From NCBI GenBank assembly GCA_013299105.1, contig JAAFJY010000026.1, positions 1 to 64,000 on the forward strand: a stretch of DNA of 64,000 bases, in the 5' to 3' direction. Positions 53,114 to 60,685 of the stretch are shown here, in pieces. The first letter of the stretch is position 1. Each line of letters starts with the position of its first letter. A model generated the notes under the pieces. The model was given only the letters and a program-made list of their open reading frames with translations. It made no database searches and was not told where the DNA came from. Source of the stretch: Chitinophagales bacterium. Lineage in GTDB: Bacteria > Bacteroidota > Bacteroidia > Chitinophagales > Saprospiraceae. The position numbers and the translations under genes were made by a program.

Positions 53114-53406
53114 AGTCCTTTTCGGATTTTCAGTTCGCTAAGATGATGATTTTTTTCTCAATTTGAATGAAAGTTTTGGACAAAAGCCACACTAGTCCAG
53201 ACGAGCATGGCTTTTTCAGCCGTTTCGTTTAGTGCGGAGCAAAAGTTTTGCCAATTGAGGAAAAGTGTAATTTTGGCAGTCGAGTGCAATTTTTTATGTC
53301 AAAATGACCGCTAAAAAAACAAAGGCTGACATTTTCTTTTGCAATACTCAACTATTTGCCCTTACTTTGAATGCCTGTAAGCACTAGGCTTGCACCATTC
53401 ACCACC

Positions 53407-54027
53407 ATGCGTCGTTTTCTCATTTATACAGTGGCATTGATTGCCGTTTTTGGCTTGGGTTATGTTTTAGCCCGCCAGTGGTTTGACCCCAAGCGCCAGG
53501 TCAAGACCGAAGCAGAAGCCACGATTTTATTGGAAAAAATCAAAACCGTGTCCAAAATGGTCACGGTGGAGGGCTATTTCTCTGAGCTGTACAGCCACAA
53601 AGATTATTGGAAATACGATTGGTGGATTTTTCGCAAAAAAGCCCTTTTCCGGGTCAAAGCCAAGGTATCGGTGGGCTACGACTTGGAAAAAATGAAGGTT
53701 GAAACTTTCCCTGCGGAGAAAAAAGTGGTGATTAGCAATGTACCTGTGGAGCCTCAAATCATCTCCATCGACCACAAAATGGACTATTACGACATCTCCG
53801 AAGGCACCTTCAATACCTTTACCGAAAGTGATTACAACGCTTTGCAGCAAAAAGGACGAGACTTGATCGAAATCAAAGCCAAAGAAAGCGAGTTGTTCAA
53901 AAAAGCCCGCGAGCAAGGCATCCAAATCCTGGACTTGATCAAGTTCATGGGCGAAAGTTCCGGTTGGACCGTGGAAATTCAACGGGTTGGGGCACCTACA
54001 CCCAAAGAGCCTGTGCTGAAAAACTAA
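53407..54027 (+). CDS. DUF4230 membrane-anchored protein
   Basis: 206 residues from the ATG at MRRFLIYTVAL; an earlier ATG adds 12 residues without membrane character. One N-terminal transmembrane helix (7-23) is followed by a periplasmic domain with family features TILLEKIKTVSKMVTVEGYF and VKAKVSVGYDLEKMKVE. Function is unknown. Likely anchored in the inner membrane facing the periplasm. Confidence 0.8.
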   Translation: MRRFLIYTVALIAVFGLGYVLARQWFDPKRQVKTEAEATILLEKIKTVSKMVTVEGYFSELYSHKDYWKYDWWIFRKKALFRVKAKVSVGYDLEKMKVETFPAEKKVVISNVPVEPQIISIDHKMDYYDISEGTFNTFTESDYNALQQKGRDLIEIKAKESELFKKAREQGIQILDLIKFMGESSGWTVEIQRVGAPTPKEPVLKN

Positions 54028-54051
54028 CATTCCTAATCCACCAGGCCCCTC

Positions 54052-54083
54052 TCTTCAACATTTCAACTCTTCAACATTTCAAC
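54052..54083 (+). repeat. TTTCAACNNT microrepeat array
   Basis: CTCTTCAACATTTCAACTCT and CAACATTTCAACT give four TTCAAC units at 9-10 bp spacing, ending 4 bp before the ATG of the VOC protein. Confidence 0.65.
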
Positions 54084-54087
54084 TAAA

Positions 54088-54444
54088 ATGATTAGCCACG
54101 TCGTCCCCGTTTTGCCCTCGCAAAACATTGAGCGCGACCTGCAATGGTACCGCGAAAAAATGGGCTTTGAGCCAGTTTTTGCCGATCACATGTACGCGGT
54201 AATCCAGCGCGAGGGCCTTTACCTGCATTTGCAATGGCATGCCGATACGCCTGACGACCCGCTGCTAGGCGGTTCGGTGATTCGGATTGTGGTGAAAAAC
54301 ATCGGGCCAATGTTTGAAGAGTTTGTAGAAAGGGGCACGGTAAAGGAGGATCAATTTCGCGCCAATACGCCCTGGCAAACCAATGAGTTTGGTTTTTTTG
54401 ACCTGAATAACAATGCGATTTTTTTGGTGGAGGATGCGCGGTGA
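54088..54444 (+). CDS. VOC-superfamily (glyoxalase/bleomycin-resistance-like) protein
   Basis: 118 residues, one VOC unit. The start MISHVVPVLPSQNIERDLQW and the end TNEFGFFDLNNNAIFLVED follow the family's two-module beta-alpha-beta-beta-beta pattern, with possible metal or substrate residues His5 and Glu115. Members range from lyases to drug-binding proteins, and this one cannot be assigned. Confidence 0.8.
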   Translation: MISHVVPVLPSQNIERDLQWYREKMGFEPVFADHMYAVIQREGLYLHLQWHADTPDDPLLGGSVIRIVVKNIGPMFEEFVERGTVKEDQFRANTPWQTNEFGFFDLNNNAIFLVEDAR

Positions 54445-54455
54445 GTGGGAATGGT

Positions 54456-55166
54456 TTAAGCAGCGTCTAAATTCTTCAAAAGCGCTCGAGCAAAAGCTGC
54501 GTATTGGAATTCGGCTTGGCCTGCTTTTTCTAAAAATCCACGCGCTTCTTGGTCTCCTTCCTGTGCTTTTTGAGCCAAATAAAGAAAATAAGGTGATAGG
54601 TACTGGTTTCGCATTTTAAGCAAAGGAATCCTGTTCAATCCCAGGGTTTTTTCAGTGATCTCAGCTCTTTCATTTTTGGGCAAAACCCTGGCAATAAATC
54701 CTGTTGGACTGTTTTCATCAAGCTCAAACACAAAATCAAAAAAATCATCAGGTTGATCCTCACAAGGATTGATGATCGTATCGCCAACAGCAGTCATTGG
54801 AAATTTGGTGCCCTTGTAGGCGGGGCTGTTGCATATGCTACAAGCTGCCAGCAGATTAATCCAATTAAAGCATTTTCCAGGATAGTCCACTTTGGGAAAA
54901 AAATGCTCGATGTTTTGATAGGAAACATGGTCCATTTTGCTCTCACAAAAAGCACATTTGTCCTTGAACATGGATTTTAAGGCATTGCTTATTTGTGGAT
55001 GTCTGTATTTGTTTTCTGCGGTGTCTTTTGCTTTTTTGAGTAGCTTTTTTTGTTCTTCATCGACTGCATTTTCCAAGGCTTGAAGGGCAGTCAAATACTC
55101 GACTAGCCATTCATTTGCATTTTGTTGCAGACATTCAGGTTCTTCACTACGCGGTACAAAAATCAT
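54456..55166 (-). CDS. ptuB: Septu defence protein PtuB (HNH nuclease family, TIGR02646-like)
   Basis: 236 residues. The zinc-HNH core is CAFCESKMDHVSYQNIEHFF followed by PK, then NWINLLAACSICNSPAYKG: CxxC, catalytic His in IEHFFPK, Asn of NL and a second CxxC. This is the pattern of HNH proteins paired with AAA ATPases in Septu systems and some retrons. Its ATG overlaps the stop of the ATPase (4-bp ATGA overlap), so the pair is one translational unit. In the known system the nuclease acts when the ATPase senses phage. No reverse transcriptase is nearby. Confidence 0.8.
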   Translation of the reverse strand: MIFVPRSEEPECLQQNANEWLVEYLTALQALENAVDEEQKKLLKKAKDTAENKYRHPQISNALKSMFKDKCAFCESKMDHVSYQNIEHFFPKVDYPGKCFNWINLLAACSICNSPAYKGTKFPMTAVGDTIINPCEDQPDDFFDFVFELDENSPTGFIARVLPKNERAEITEKTLGLNRIPLLKMRNQYLSPYFLYLAQKAQEGDQEARGFLEKAGQAEFQYAAFARALLKNLDAA

Positions 55167-56512
55167 TTAACAAGACTTTTTTTGATGTAATCCGTAATTT
55201 CATTTTTCAAATTATGTTCCTCCTCATCAAATAAACTAGGTTGATGACCTAATATTTGCTTGGCAATGGGTTTCAATTCCGCTAATTTTTTTTGCTCCTC
55301 TTTAGTAGGTTTTGTTTTAGACTTTAATGTTAAGTAATCTCGCATCGTCGCTTCGGCCTGAGGCGAATAAGAAGATACAAGTCCGAAAGCTTCGCTTTGC
55401 AGGATATGATCCACACTCCTAAAGGCCAAATTATCAACTTCAATGGCGCTAACTTCACCATTTTCTTGGCGAATGCGATAAGTCAATGCATCAGGACCCG
55501 CACCTGCGGCGATCAAGGGACTGTGGGTCGCGACGATAAATTGCAAGTTTGGAAAAACCTCGCGTAAGATGCCCGGAATTTCGCGCTGCCATATGGGGTG
55601 CAAATGAATATCCAACTCATCCAACAAAACCACTCCTGGTTCTTTTAATGGATCTTCGCTATTTGGGAAAGCTTCCAACAGTCGCCAGATCAGGTCACCT
55701 GCCAATGCCAAAACACTCCTGAAACCATCTGAAAGATTCTGCATAGGAACGAGGTTGCCACCTACATTGAACCACAAACTTCCATATTCATCTACGCGAT
55801 CAAAATAGGCGCTTTCAGGTAGTAGCTGATTGATGGCTGCTACTCCCATGTCTCGATGTCGCATCGCACGTTTACCAGCATCCCCGTTTTTGGCAATTTG
55901 ATAGTCCAAGATCACCATCCATTGCTCGAAGCTTGATACGGGTTCGTCTTCATCAAATTGGGTTTGAAAATTACTGTAGCGATCCGGAGTGAGCAGGGTC
56001 GGCACGACCCTACGTCCATGAGATCGGGATAATCTACGAAACGGACCATAGCCACAAGCAAACCACCCCTCTCCTTTTGAAATGAAAGCATTTCTACGGA
56101 GCCAGGTAAGTATTTTATCAGTATTTTCTACAATTCCAGGTTCAGTATATTGTTTGTTTCTAATTTTTAATGCTGTACGACCAGTCACAAATAAGGTGTA
56201 GCCAAATTTCTCTCTTTTACGCTCTTCTCCAAATGCACCTGGATCAATTGGGTGTTTATGGATGCTGGTACTAATTTTCCCAGGCTTACCTTCATACTTT
56301 AACCACCCTTCCAAACGACGATTACCCGTCAATTGCAGGGCACCTTCAGGGCCAGCTAGTAAAAGTCCCAAAGCCTGTAAAATAGTGCTTTTCCCCCCGC
56401 CATTTTCGCCCAATAGGGTAATCCAAGGGTAAGGGGCTTTATCAGTCCCAAAGCGCAAAGTTGTATGGTCAAAACACTTGATATTCTCCAGTGTAACTTT
56501 TTCAATCCACAT
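55163..56512 (-). CDS. ptuA: Septu defence protein PtuA (AAA/SMC-like ATPase)
   Basis: 449 residues. MWIEKVTLENIKCFDHTTLR is the usual beginning of AAA_15/21-type ATPases. Walker A is LLGENGGGKSTILQALG, the ABC-like signature NLSDGFRSVLAL, Walker B VVLLDELDIHLHP, and the H-loop FIVATHSPLIAA. A helical insert lies between residues 100 and 240. The C-terminal 60 residues (TKPTKEEQKKLAELKPIAKQ) are charged. Together with the HNH gene it makes a complete two-gene Septu cassette that probably aborts phage infection. Phage target unknown. Confidence 0.83.
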   Translation of the reverse strand: MWIEKVTLENIKCFDHTTLRFGTDKAPYPWITLLGENGGGKSTILQALGLLLAGPEGALQLTGNRRLEGWLKYEGKPGKISTSIHKHPIDPGAFGEERKREKFGYTLFVTGRTALKIRNKQYTEPGIVENTDKILTWLRRNAFISKGEGWFACGYGPFRRLSRSHGRRVVPTLLTPDRYSNFQTQFDEDEPVSSFEQWMVILDYQIAKNGDAGKRAMRHRDMGVAAINQLLPESAYFDRVDEYGSLWFNVGGNLVPMQNLSDGFRSVLALAGDLIWRLLEAFPNSEDPLKEPGVVLLDELDIHLHPIWQREIPGILREVFPNLQFIVATHSPLIAAGAGPDALTYRIRQENGEVSAIEVDNLAFRSVDHILQSEAFGLVSSYSPQAEATMRDYLTLKSKTKPTKEEQKKLAELKPIAKQILGHQPSLFDEEEHNLKNEITDYIKKSLVK

Positions 56513-56580
56513 GCAATCCCAGATTTGTTCCCAAAGATAATGGTTTTCAAGCCATCATGGTACAAGTGAAAAAATAGCCT

Positions 56581-57219
56581 TTATCCCCCCACCCCCAGTA
56601 CCTCCAAAATCTCCTCAATCCCCTCCGCATTGCGGGTTTCTTTGTAGTGGTCCCAATGAAACTGGTCTAACCTTTGCAGAAGCCCTCCCAGCATCATTTT
56701 TTCAGCGGCACTGAGGGTGCTAAATGCGGCATCGGAGGCTTTTGAGACCAATTCAAATGCCTTCCACAGTGTTGCTTGCCCTGCGGGCGTGATGCGCAGG
56801 CGCTTGCTGCGGCGATCAGTCTCGTCGGGCAATTCTTCCAACAACTCCATTTTTACCAAGCGTTTGATCACATCAATCCCGGAAGGGAATTCAGACAAAG
56901 CTTGGTGGATGACCTCACTTTTGCGGGGATTGCCGTGTTCTTGCACGATCAGTAGGTAAACCATGTCGTCAACGCTACTGAAATTGAGCGGAGCCAGGGC
57001 CTTTTTGGTATATAACAGCGCAAATCGACTGGTGCGGCCCGTTAAAGCCCCCAGCCAGTTATTGATGGGAATCGGTGCCGATTCGGAGCCGATTTTTACA
57101 TCAACTGCTTTTGCTTGCTCGCTCAGGTAGCGCAAACAAAAATCCTGGATGCTCAGCCCAGGTTGTTCTTGCTCATAAGCGGCCCATAAGTTGACCAGTT
57201 CTACTATTTTTTGGCTCAT
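56581..57219 (-). CDS. MarR-family transcriptional regulator
   Basis: 212 residues. An N-terminal helical dimerisation part of about 60 residues precedes the winged helix (NPRKSEVIHQALSEFPSGID, IKRLVKMELLEELPDETDRR, SKRLRITPAG). The RRSKRLRITPAG wing is typical for MarR. It is divergent from an ABC-type efflux operon across a 203-bp region with repeated CTTTGTTTTCAT, so it is probably that operon's repressor. Confidence 0.83.
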   Translation of the reverse strand: MSQKIVELVNLWAAYEQEQPGLSIQDFCLRYLSEQAKAVDVKIGSESAPIPINNWLGALTGRTSRFALLYTKKALAPLNFSSVDDMVYLLIVQEHGNPRKSEVIHQALSEFPSGIDVIKRLVKMELLEELPDETDRRSKRLRITPAGQATLWKAFELVSKASDAAFSTLSAAEKMMLGGLLQRLDQFHWDHYKETRNAEGIEEILEVLGVGG

Positions 57220-57282
57220 CCTTTTTCTTTTCGGTCTGCTTGCAAAAATATACCCAAATCCTTAAACAAACCTAATAAAGCT

Positions 57283-57385
57283 TTGTTTTCATCGCAATTA
57301 AACGGCGATTGGTCGATTTAAATACGAAAACAAATAAAAAAGTCAAGAGAGTCTTGTTTTTTACTTTGTTTTCATTGTATATTTG
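57283..57385 (+). promoter_or_regulatory. Efflux operon promoter with direct repeats
   Basis: TTG at 57354-57356 is followed by 21 bp and TATATTTG (57378-57385), a Bacteroidota-type promoter. CTTTGTTTTCAT occurs twice, at about 57283-57294 and 57364-57375, the second inside the promoter spacer. These are candidate MarR binding sites. Confidence 0.55.
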
Positions 57386-57422
57386 CGCTGTGATTTTATT
57401 TTTAGTGTGAAAAAACAGTAAA

Positions 57423-58115
57423 ATGATTGCACAACTAATCAATGCAGGCAAGGAGTACCTGGTCGGCGATCAAAAGATCACCGCACTTCAGCCCAGCAAT
57501 TTTGAACTCAATGAAGGGCAACTCACGCTCATCATCGGTCCATCGGGTAGTGGCAAAACCACCTTGCTCTCTTTGTTGGGTTGTGTGATTTACCCTTCAG
57601 CGGGCGATTTGTACGTTGATGGGCAGCACGTCAATCAGCTCAATGCAAAAGAATTGGCCCGCTTGCGCCTCAACTCCATTGGTTTTGTGTTCCAACAGTT
57701 CAACCTGCTGGCTCCACTCAACGCTGCCGACAACGTTGGAATGCCTTTGAAAATGCAAGGAGTTGCTGGTTCTGAAATCAAGAAACGGGTAGCCAATGCT
57801 TTGGAACTGGTGGGCATGAGTGATCGCCGCAAAAACCTGCCCAGGCAAATGTCGGGCGGGCAGCAACAACGCATCGCCATTGCCCGGGCTTTGGTCACCG
57901 ACCCTAAAATCATCCTTTGTGACGAGCCCACGGCCTCGCTCGACAAGGATTCCCTGACCATTGTGATGGAAGAACTCCGCAACCTCGCCATGCACGGCAA
58001 AGCGGTTGCAGTAGTGACCCACGACCCCCGCCTGAGGACCTATGCCGACCGGGCGGTGGAAGTAAAAAATGGGTTTGTAACTGAACTGGACCTCAAAAGT
58101 GAACAATTGGCTTAG
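57423..58115 (+). CDS. ABC transporter ATP-binding protein (DevA/MacB/LolD type)
   Basis: 230 residues. Walker A GPSGSGKTTLLSLLG, Q-loop FVFQQFNLLAPL, signature MSGGQQQRIAIARAL, Walker B IILCDEPTASLDKDS and H-loop VVTHDPRLRT. It powers a MacB-like mechanotransmission transporter with the permease, adaptor and TolC-type genes downstream. The first gene of the operon; 350 bp of repeat DNA separate it from the adaptor gene. Confidence 0.92.
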   Translation: MIAQLINAGKEYLVGDQKITALQPSNFELNEGQLTLIIGPSGSGKTTLLSLLGCVIYPSAGDLYVDGQHVNQLNAKELARLRLNSIGFVFQQFNLLAPLNAADNVGMPLKMQGVAGSEIKKRVANALELVGMSDRRKNLPRQMSGGQQQRIAIARALVTDPKIILCDEPTASLDKDSLTIVMEELRNLAMHGKAVAVVTHDPRLRTYADRAVEVKNGFVTELDLKSEQLA

Positions 58116-58179
58116 GGCCACGGAAAAATAACTTGTAAGAATTGGCAAATACTTTGCCCCGCTTCGCGGTGCAGGTTGG

Positions 58180-58254
58180 GAACACGGATTTTACGGATGA
58201 AACGGATTTTCACGGATTTCCAACATCATGTTGAACCCACTCAACTCAAAATCA
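58180..58254 (+). repeat. Repeat C, copy 2
   Basis: AACACGGATTTTACGGATGA, then CACGGATTTCCAACATCATG and TTGAACCCACTCAACTCAAA, closely matching 2948-3021. Confidence 0.6.
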
Positions 58255-58301
58255 GAGGCACCAATTTTTATAACTTATTCTTTTGCCATCCCTAAGTATT
58301 T

Positions 58302-58426
58302 GAGCCAAAATAAAATGGACAGGTTTGCTTTTGAGGTTTAGCAAAAAAAGAACACAACTTCCTTCCAGTCAGTTGCTTATCTTTTTTCGCTAAACCCAAA
58401 CCTGTCCGCCTTATTTTTTTACGCTC
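58302..58426 (+). repeat. Family E palindromic element, copy 4
   Basis: 125 bp, from GAGCCAAAATAAAATGGACA to CCGCCTTATTTTTTTACGCTC. Inner inverted pair GAGGTTTAGCAAAAAAAG and CTTTTTTCGCTAAACC. CCTAAG occurs just before the left end (5 bp away) and directly after the right end, a possible 6-bp target duplication if TATTT belongs to the element. Confidence 0.7.
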
Positions 58427-58465
58427 CCTAAGGTCAAAATTTCTAAAAATCAATTTCATCTTGCT

Positions 58466-59419
58466 ATGAAATCCTACCTCCAACTTTTTTTGCTCCTCAG
58501 CTTGTCTTTGGCCATCAATGCTTGTGGCAAAAGCGAGGCCAAAACGGAAGAAAAAACCACTGAAGCAGTGGAGAAAACCCCACTCATCAACGACCGGGTA
58601 TTCGGCGTAGCTCGCATCGAACCCGAAGACGGCATCACCAACCTGGTGGCGGGAACCGATGGGAAAATCTTGTCCGTCTTGATCGACGACAACCAGGATA
58701 TCCAGAAAGGACAGGCCATGTTGATTGTTGACCAAGCCCTTGAAACACGACAGTTGGAACAAGCCAAAAGCAAAGTGAATCCACAAGAAGCCACCATTGC
58801 CGTACGCCGCAACAGCTTGGAAGTGTACAAAACCCAGTTGGCCAATGCTCGCGAAAACTTACAGCGCAACCAAAATCTTTACCAAGGTAACGCCGCCACG
58901 AAACAAGCCCTTGACGACAGCCGCCATGAAGTAGAGCGCCTGGAAAAGGAAGTGCAGCGCGCCGAGGCGGAAATCAAAGAAGCCAGCAGCCGCCTGGGTG
59001 AGTTGCAAGCCGATATTCAATACTACCAAACGGTTTTGGGGCAAAAAAAGGTGCTCGCGCCCTTGTCGGGAAAAATCCTGAAAGTAGATGTCAAAGCGGG
59101 CGAATATGCCCAAAACGACTTGAAAATTGCCGAATTTGCCCCGGCAGGTGCCTTAGTAGCCAAGACTGAGGTAGATGAAATTTTTGCCGAAAAAATCAAA
59201 ATTGGCCAAAAAGCAGCGATCCTCTCCCAAACCTCTGGCGATACCCTAGCCCGTGGCACAGTCTATTTCGCAGCGGATTACCTCAAGGCCAAATCCCTGT
59301 TCAAAGACCAATCGACCGAGCAAGAAGACCGCCGCATCCGCGAAGTGCACATCAAGATCGAAAGCGGCGAACGCCCCTTGATCGGCAGCCGGGTGGATTG
59401 TATCATTTTTTTGAAATAA
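58466..59419 (+). CDS. HlyD-type membrane-fusion adaptor of the efflux pump
   Basis: 317 residues. A signal peptide ends in the lipobox INAC (Cys20), so it is a lipoprotein adaptor. The lipoyl halves flank a long coiled coil (about 85-185; NARENLQRNQNLYQG, EVERLEKEVQRAEAEIKEAS). The beta-barrel part contains VLAPLSGKILKVDVKAGEYA. It links the inner-membrane transporter to the TolC-type channel. Similar to DevB-like adaptors of the DevBCA group. Confidence 0.88.
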   Translation: MKSYLQLFLLLSLSLAINACGKSEAKTEEKTTEAVEKTPLINDRVFGVARIEPEDGITNLVAGTDGKILSVLIDDNQDIQKGQAMLIVDQALETRQLEQAKSKVNPQEATIAVRRNSLEVYKTQLANARENLQRNQNLYQGNAATKQALDDSRHEVERLEKEVQRAEAEIKEASSRLGELQADIQYYQTVLGQKKVLAPLSGKILKVDVKAGEYAQNDLKIAEFAPAGALVAKTEVDEIFAEKIKIGQKAAILSQTSGDTLARGTVYFAADYLKAKSLFKDQSTEQEDRRIREVHIKIESGERPLIGSRVDCIIFLK

Positions 59420-59429
59420 GCCCAAGGCC

Positions 59430-60545
59430 ATGCTAAAAACCGCACTTCAATTCATGTGGTACGACAAGGCCAAAATGATTGGCATCTTGTTTGGCATCAC
59501 ACTTTCGGTGTTCTTGATCGGGCAGCAAATTGGCATTTGCCTGGCTTTGATCTTCAGCGCGTCGTCACTGGCATCGAACAATACTGGCTACATTTGGGTG
59601 GTGAGCGACAAAAGCCGCGAAGTCAACGACCTTCCCGCCTTGGACATGCGCATTTCTCGTGCCCTGATGTCGGTAAATGGCGTCAAAAGGGTCAATCCCT
59701 TGATTGTTACCGCTGGTTCTGCTAAGTTCAACAATGGCAAAAAAGCACCTTTGAGTATTGTGGGGGTCAATCCCGCAACTTTCGCGGGTGGGCCTTGGAA
59801 TTTTAAAGGCGACCGGAACAAACTGTTGCAAGAAGGAGCCATTATCACCGATGGCTGGGACGCCGTGCTCAACGAAAACGTCAAAACGGGTGATAAGTTT
59901 GAGCTCAATGGGCAACAAGTCATCTTGGTCGATTCCACTGAGGGGGCTCGTGGCTTGGGGGTTTCTTTTGCTTTTACCACTATGCAATTGGCTCGTAAAT
60001 TGGGCAAAGTTTCTACCGATGAGGCTTCGGCTTTTTTGGTGGAATGGGACCCAAAATACAGCGAAGCGCAAGTTACTGAAAATATCAACAAGGTCATTCC
60101 TGGGGTGAAAGCCAGGGATGGGCAGAAGTTCTCCAACGAAACCTTGACTTACATTTCCACCTCCAGCGGCATTGTGGCTTCATTTGGTTTTTTGGTGGTT
60201 TTTGCCATCATCACGGGCTTTGCGATTGTCGGCCTGACCTTGTTCTCGGCGGTCAAAGATCGAATCCGTGATTATGGTACACTCAAGGCCATCGGTGGCA
60301 CGAACGGGGTAGTGCGGCGCATCATCCTCACCCAATCCTTGATTTATGCGGTGGTGGGGTTCAGCTTGGCCTTGTTCATGGTTACGGGTTTCATCAATGG
60401 TACCAAAAAGACCCTGAACGCCCAATTGCCCCCGGCGCTAATTGCTTTTATGGTCTTGGTTACCATTTTTATTTCGGTCATCAGTAGCCTGTTTGCCATG
60501 CGACGCATCACCAAACTGGAGCCTGCCGAAGTCTTTAGGATGTAA
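59430..60545 (+). CDS. ABC transporter permease (FtsX/MacB/DevC fold)
   Basis: 371 residues. One N-terminal transmembrane helix (about 16-40), a 200-residue periplasmic domain (VVSDKSREVNDLPALDMRIS onwards), then three helices (FGFLVVFAIITGFAIVGLTL, IYAVVGFSLALFMVTGF, ALIAFMVLVTIFISVISSLF) give the 1+3 topology of this family. The conserved DYGTLKAIGGTNGVVRRIIL coupling region contacts the ATPase. It starts 10 bp after the adaptor gene. Confidence 0.88.
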   Translation: MLKTALQFMWYDKAKMIGILFGITLSVFLIGQQIGICLALIFSASSLASNNTGYIWVVSDKSREVNDLPALDMRISRALMSVNGVKRVNPLIVTAGSAKFNNGKKAPLSIVGVNPATFAGGPWNFKGDRNKLLQEGAIITDGWDAVLNENVKTGDKFELNGQQVILVDSTEGARGLGVSFAFTTMQLARKLGKVSTDEASAFLVEWDPKYSEAQVTENINKVIPGVKARDGQKFSNETLTYISTSSGIVASFGFLVVFAIITGFAIVGLTLFSAVKDRIRDYGTLKAIGGTNGVVRRIILTQSLIYAVVGFSLALFMVTGFINGTKKTLNAQLPPALIAFMVLVTIFISVISSLFAMRRITKLEPAEVFRM

Positions 60546-60570
60546 TCTTTTTGAAATCCTCAGTTCGATT

Positions 60571-60606
60571 TGAAGTTGAAAAGTTGAAGGGTTGAAATGT
60601 TGAAAA
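60571..60606 (-). repeat. GTTGAA microrepeat array
   Basis: GAAGTTGAAAAGTTGAAGGG and TTGAAATGTTGAAAAG: four units, complementary to the TTTCAAC arrays. It lies between the permease and TolC-type genes. Confidence 0.6.
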
Positions 60607-60685
60607 GACAGTCCCAATAGCTGTTTATCAGCAGTCCTTTGACTTTTCTTTATCCATGCTCGAACGATTGGCAACCTTTTGTAAA

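Larger units (their letters stand above)
58116..58465 (+). other. Repeat-filled gap inside the efflux operon
   Basis: No gene. The 350-bp gap contains a C repeat (58180-58254) and a complete E element (58302-58426). The other genes of the operon are 10 to 140 bp apart, so the gap is probably the result of insertions. Confidence 0.6.

Noticed and set aside
54456-57219. Retron containing an ATPase-HNH effector
   Set aside because: There is no reverse transcriptase gene or msr/msd-like structure on either side of the pair, so a Septu cassette is the better reading.
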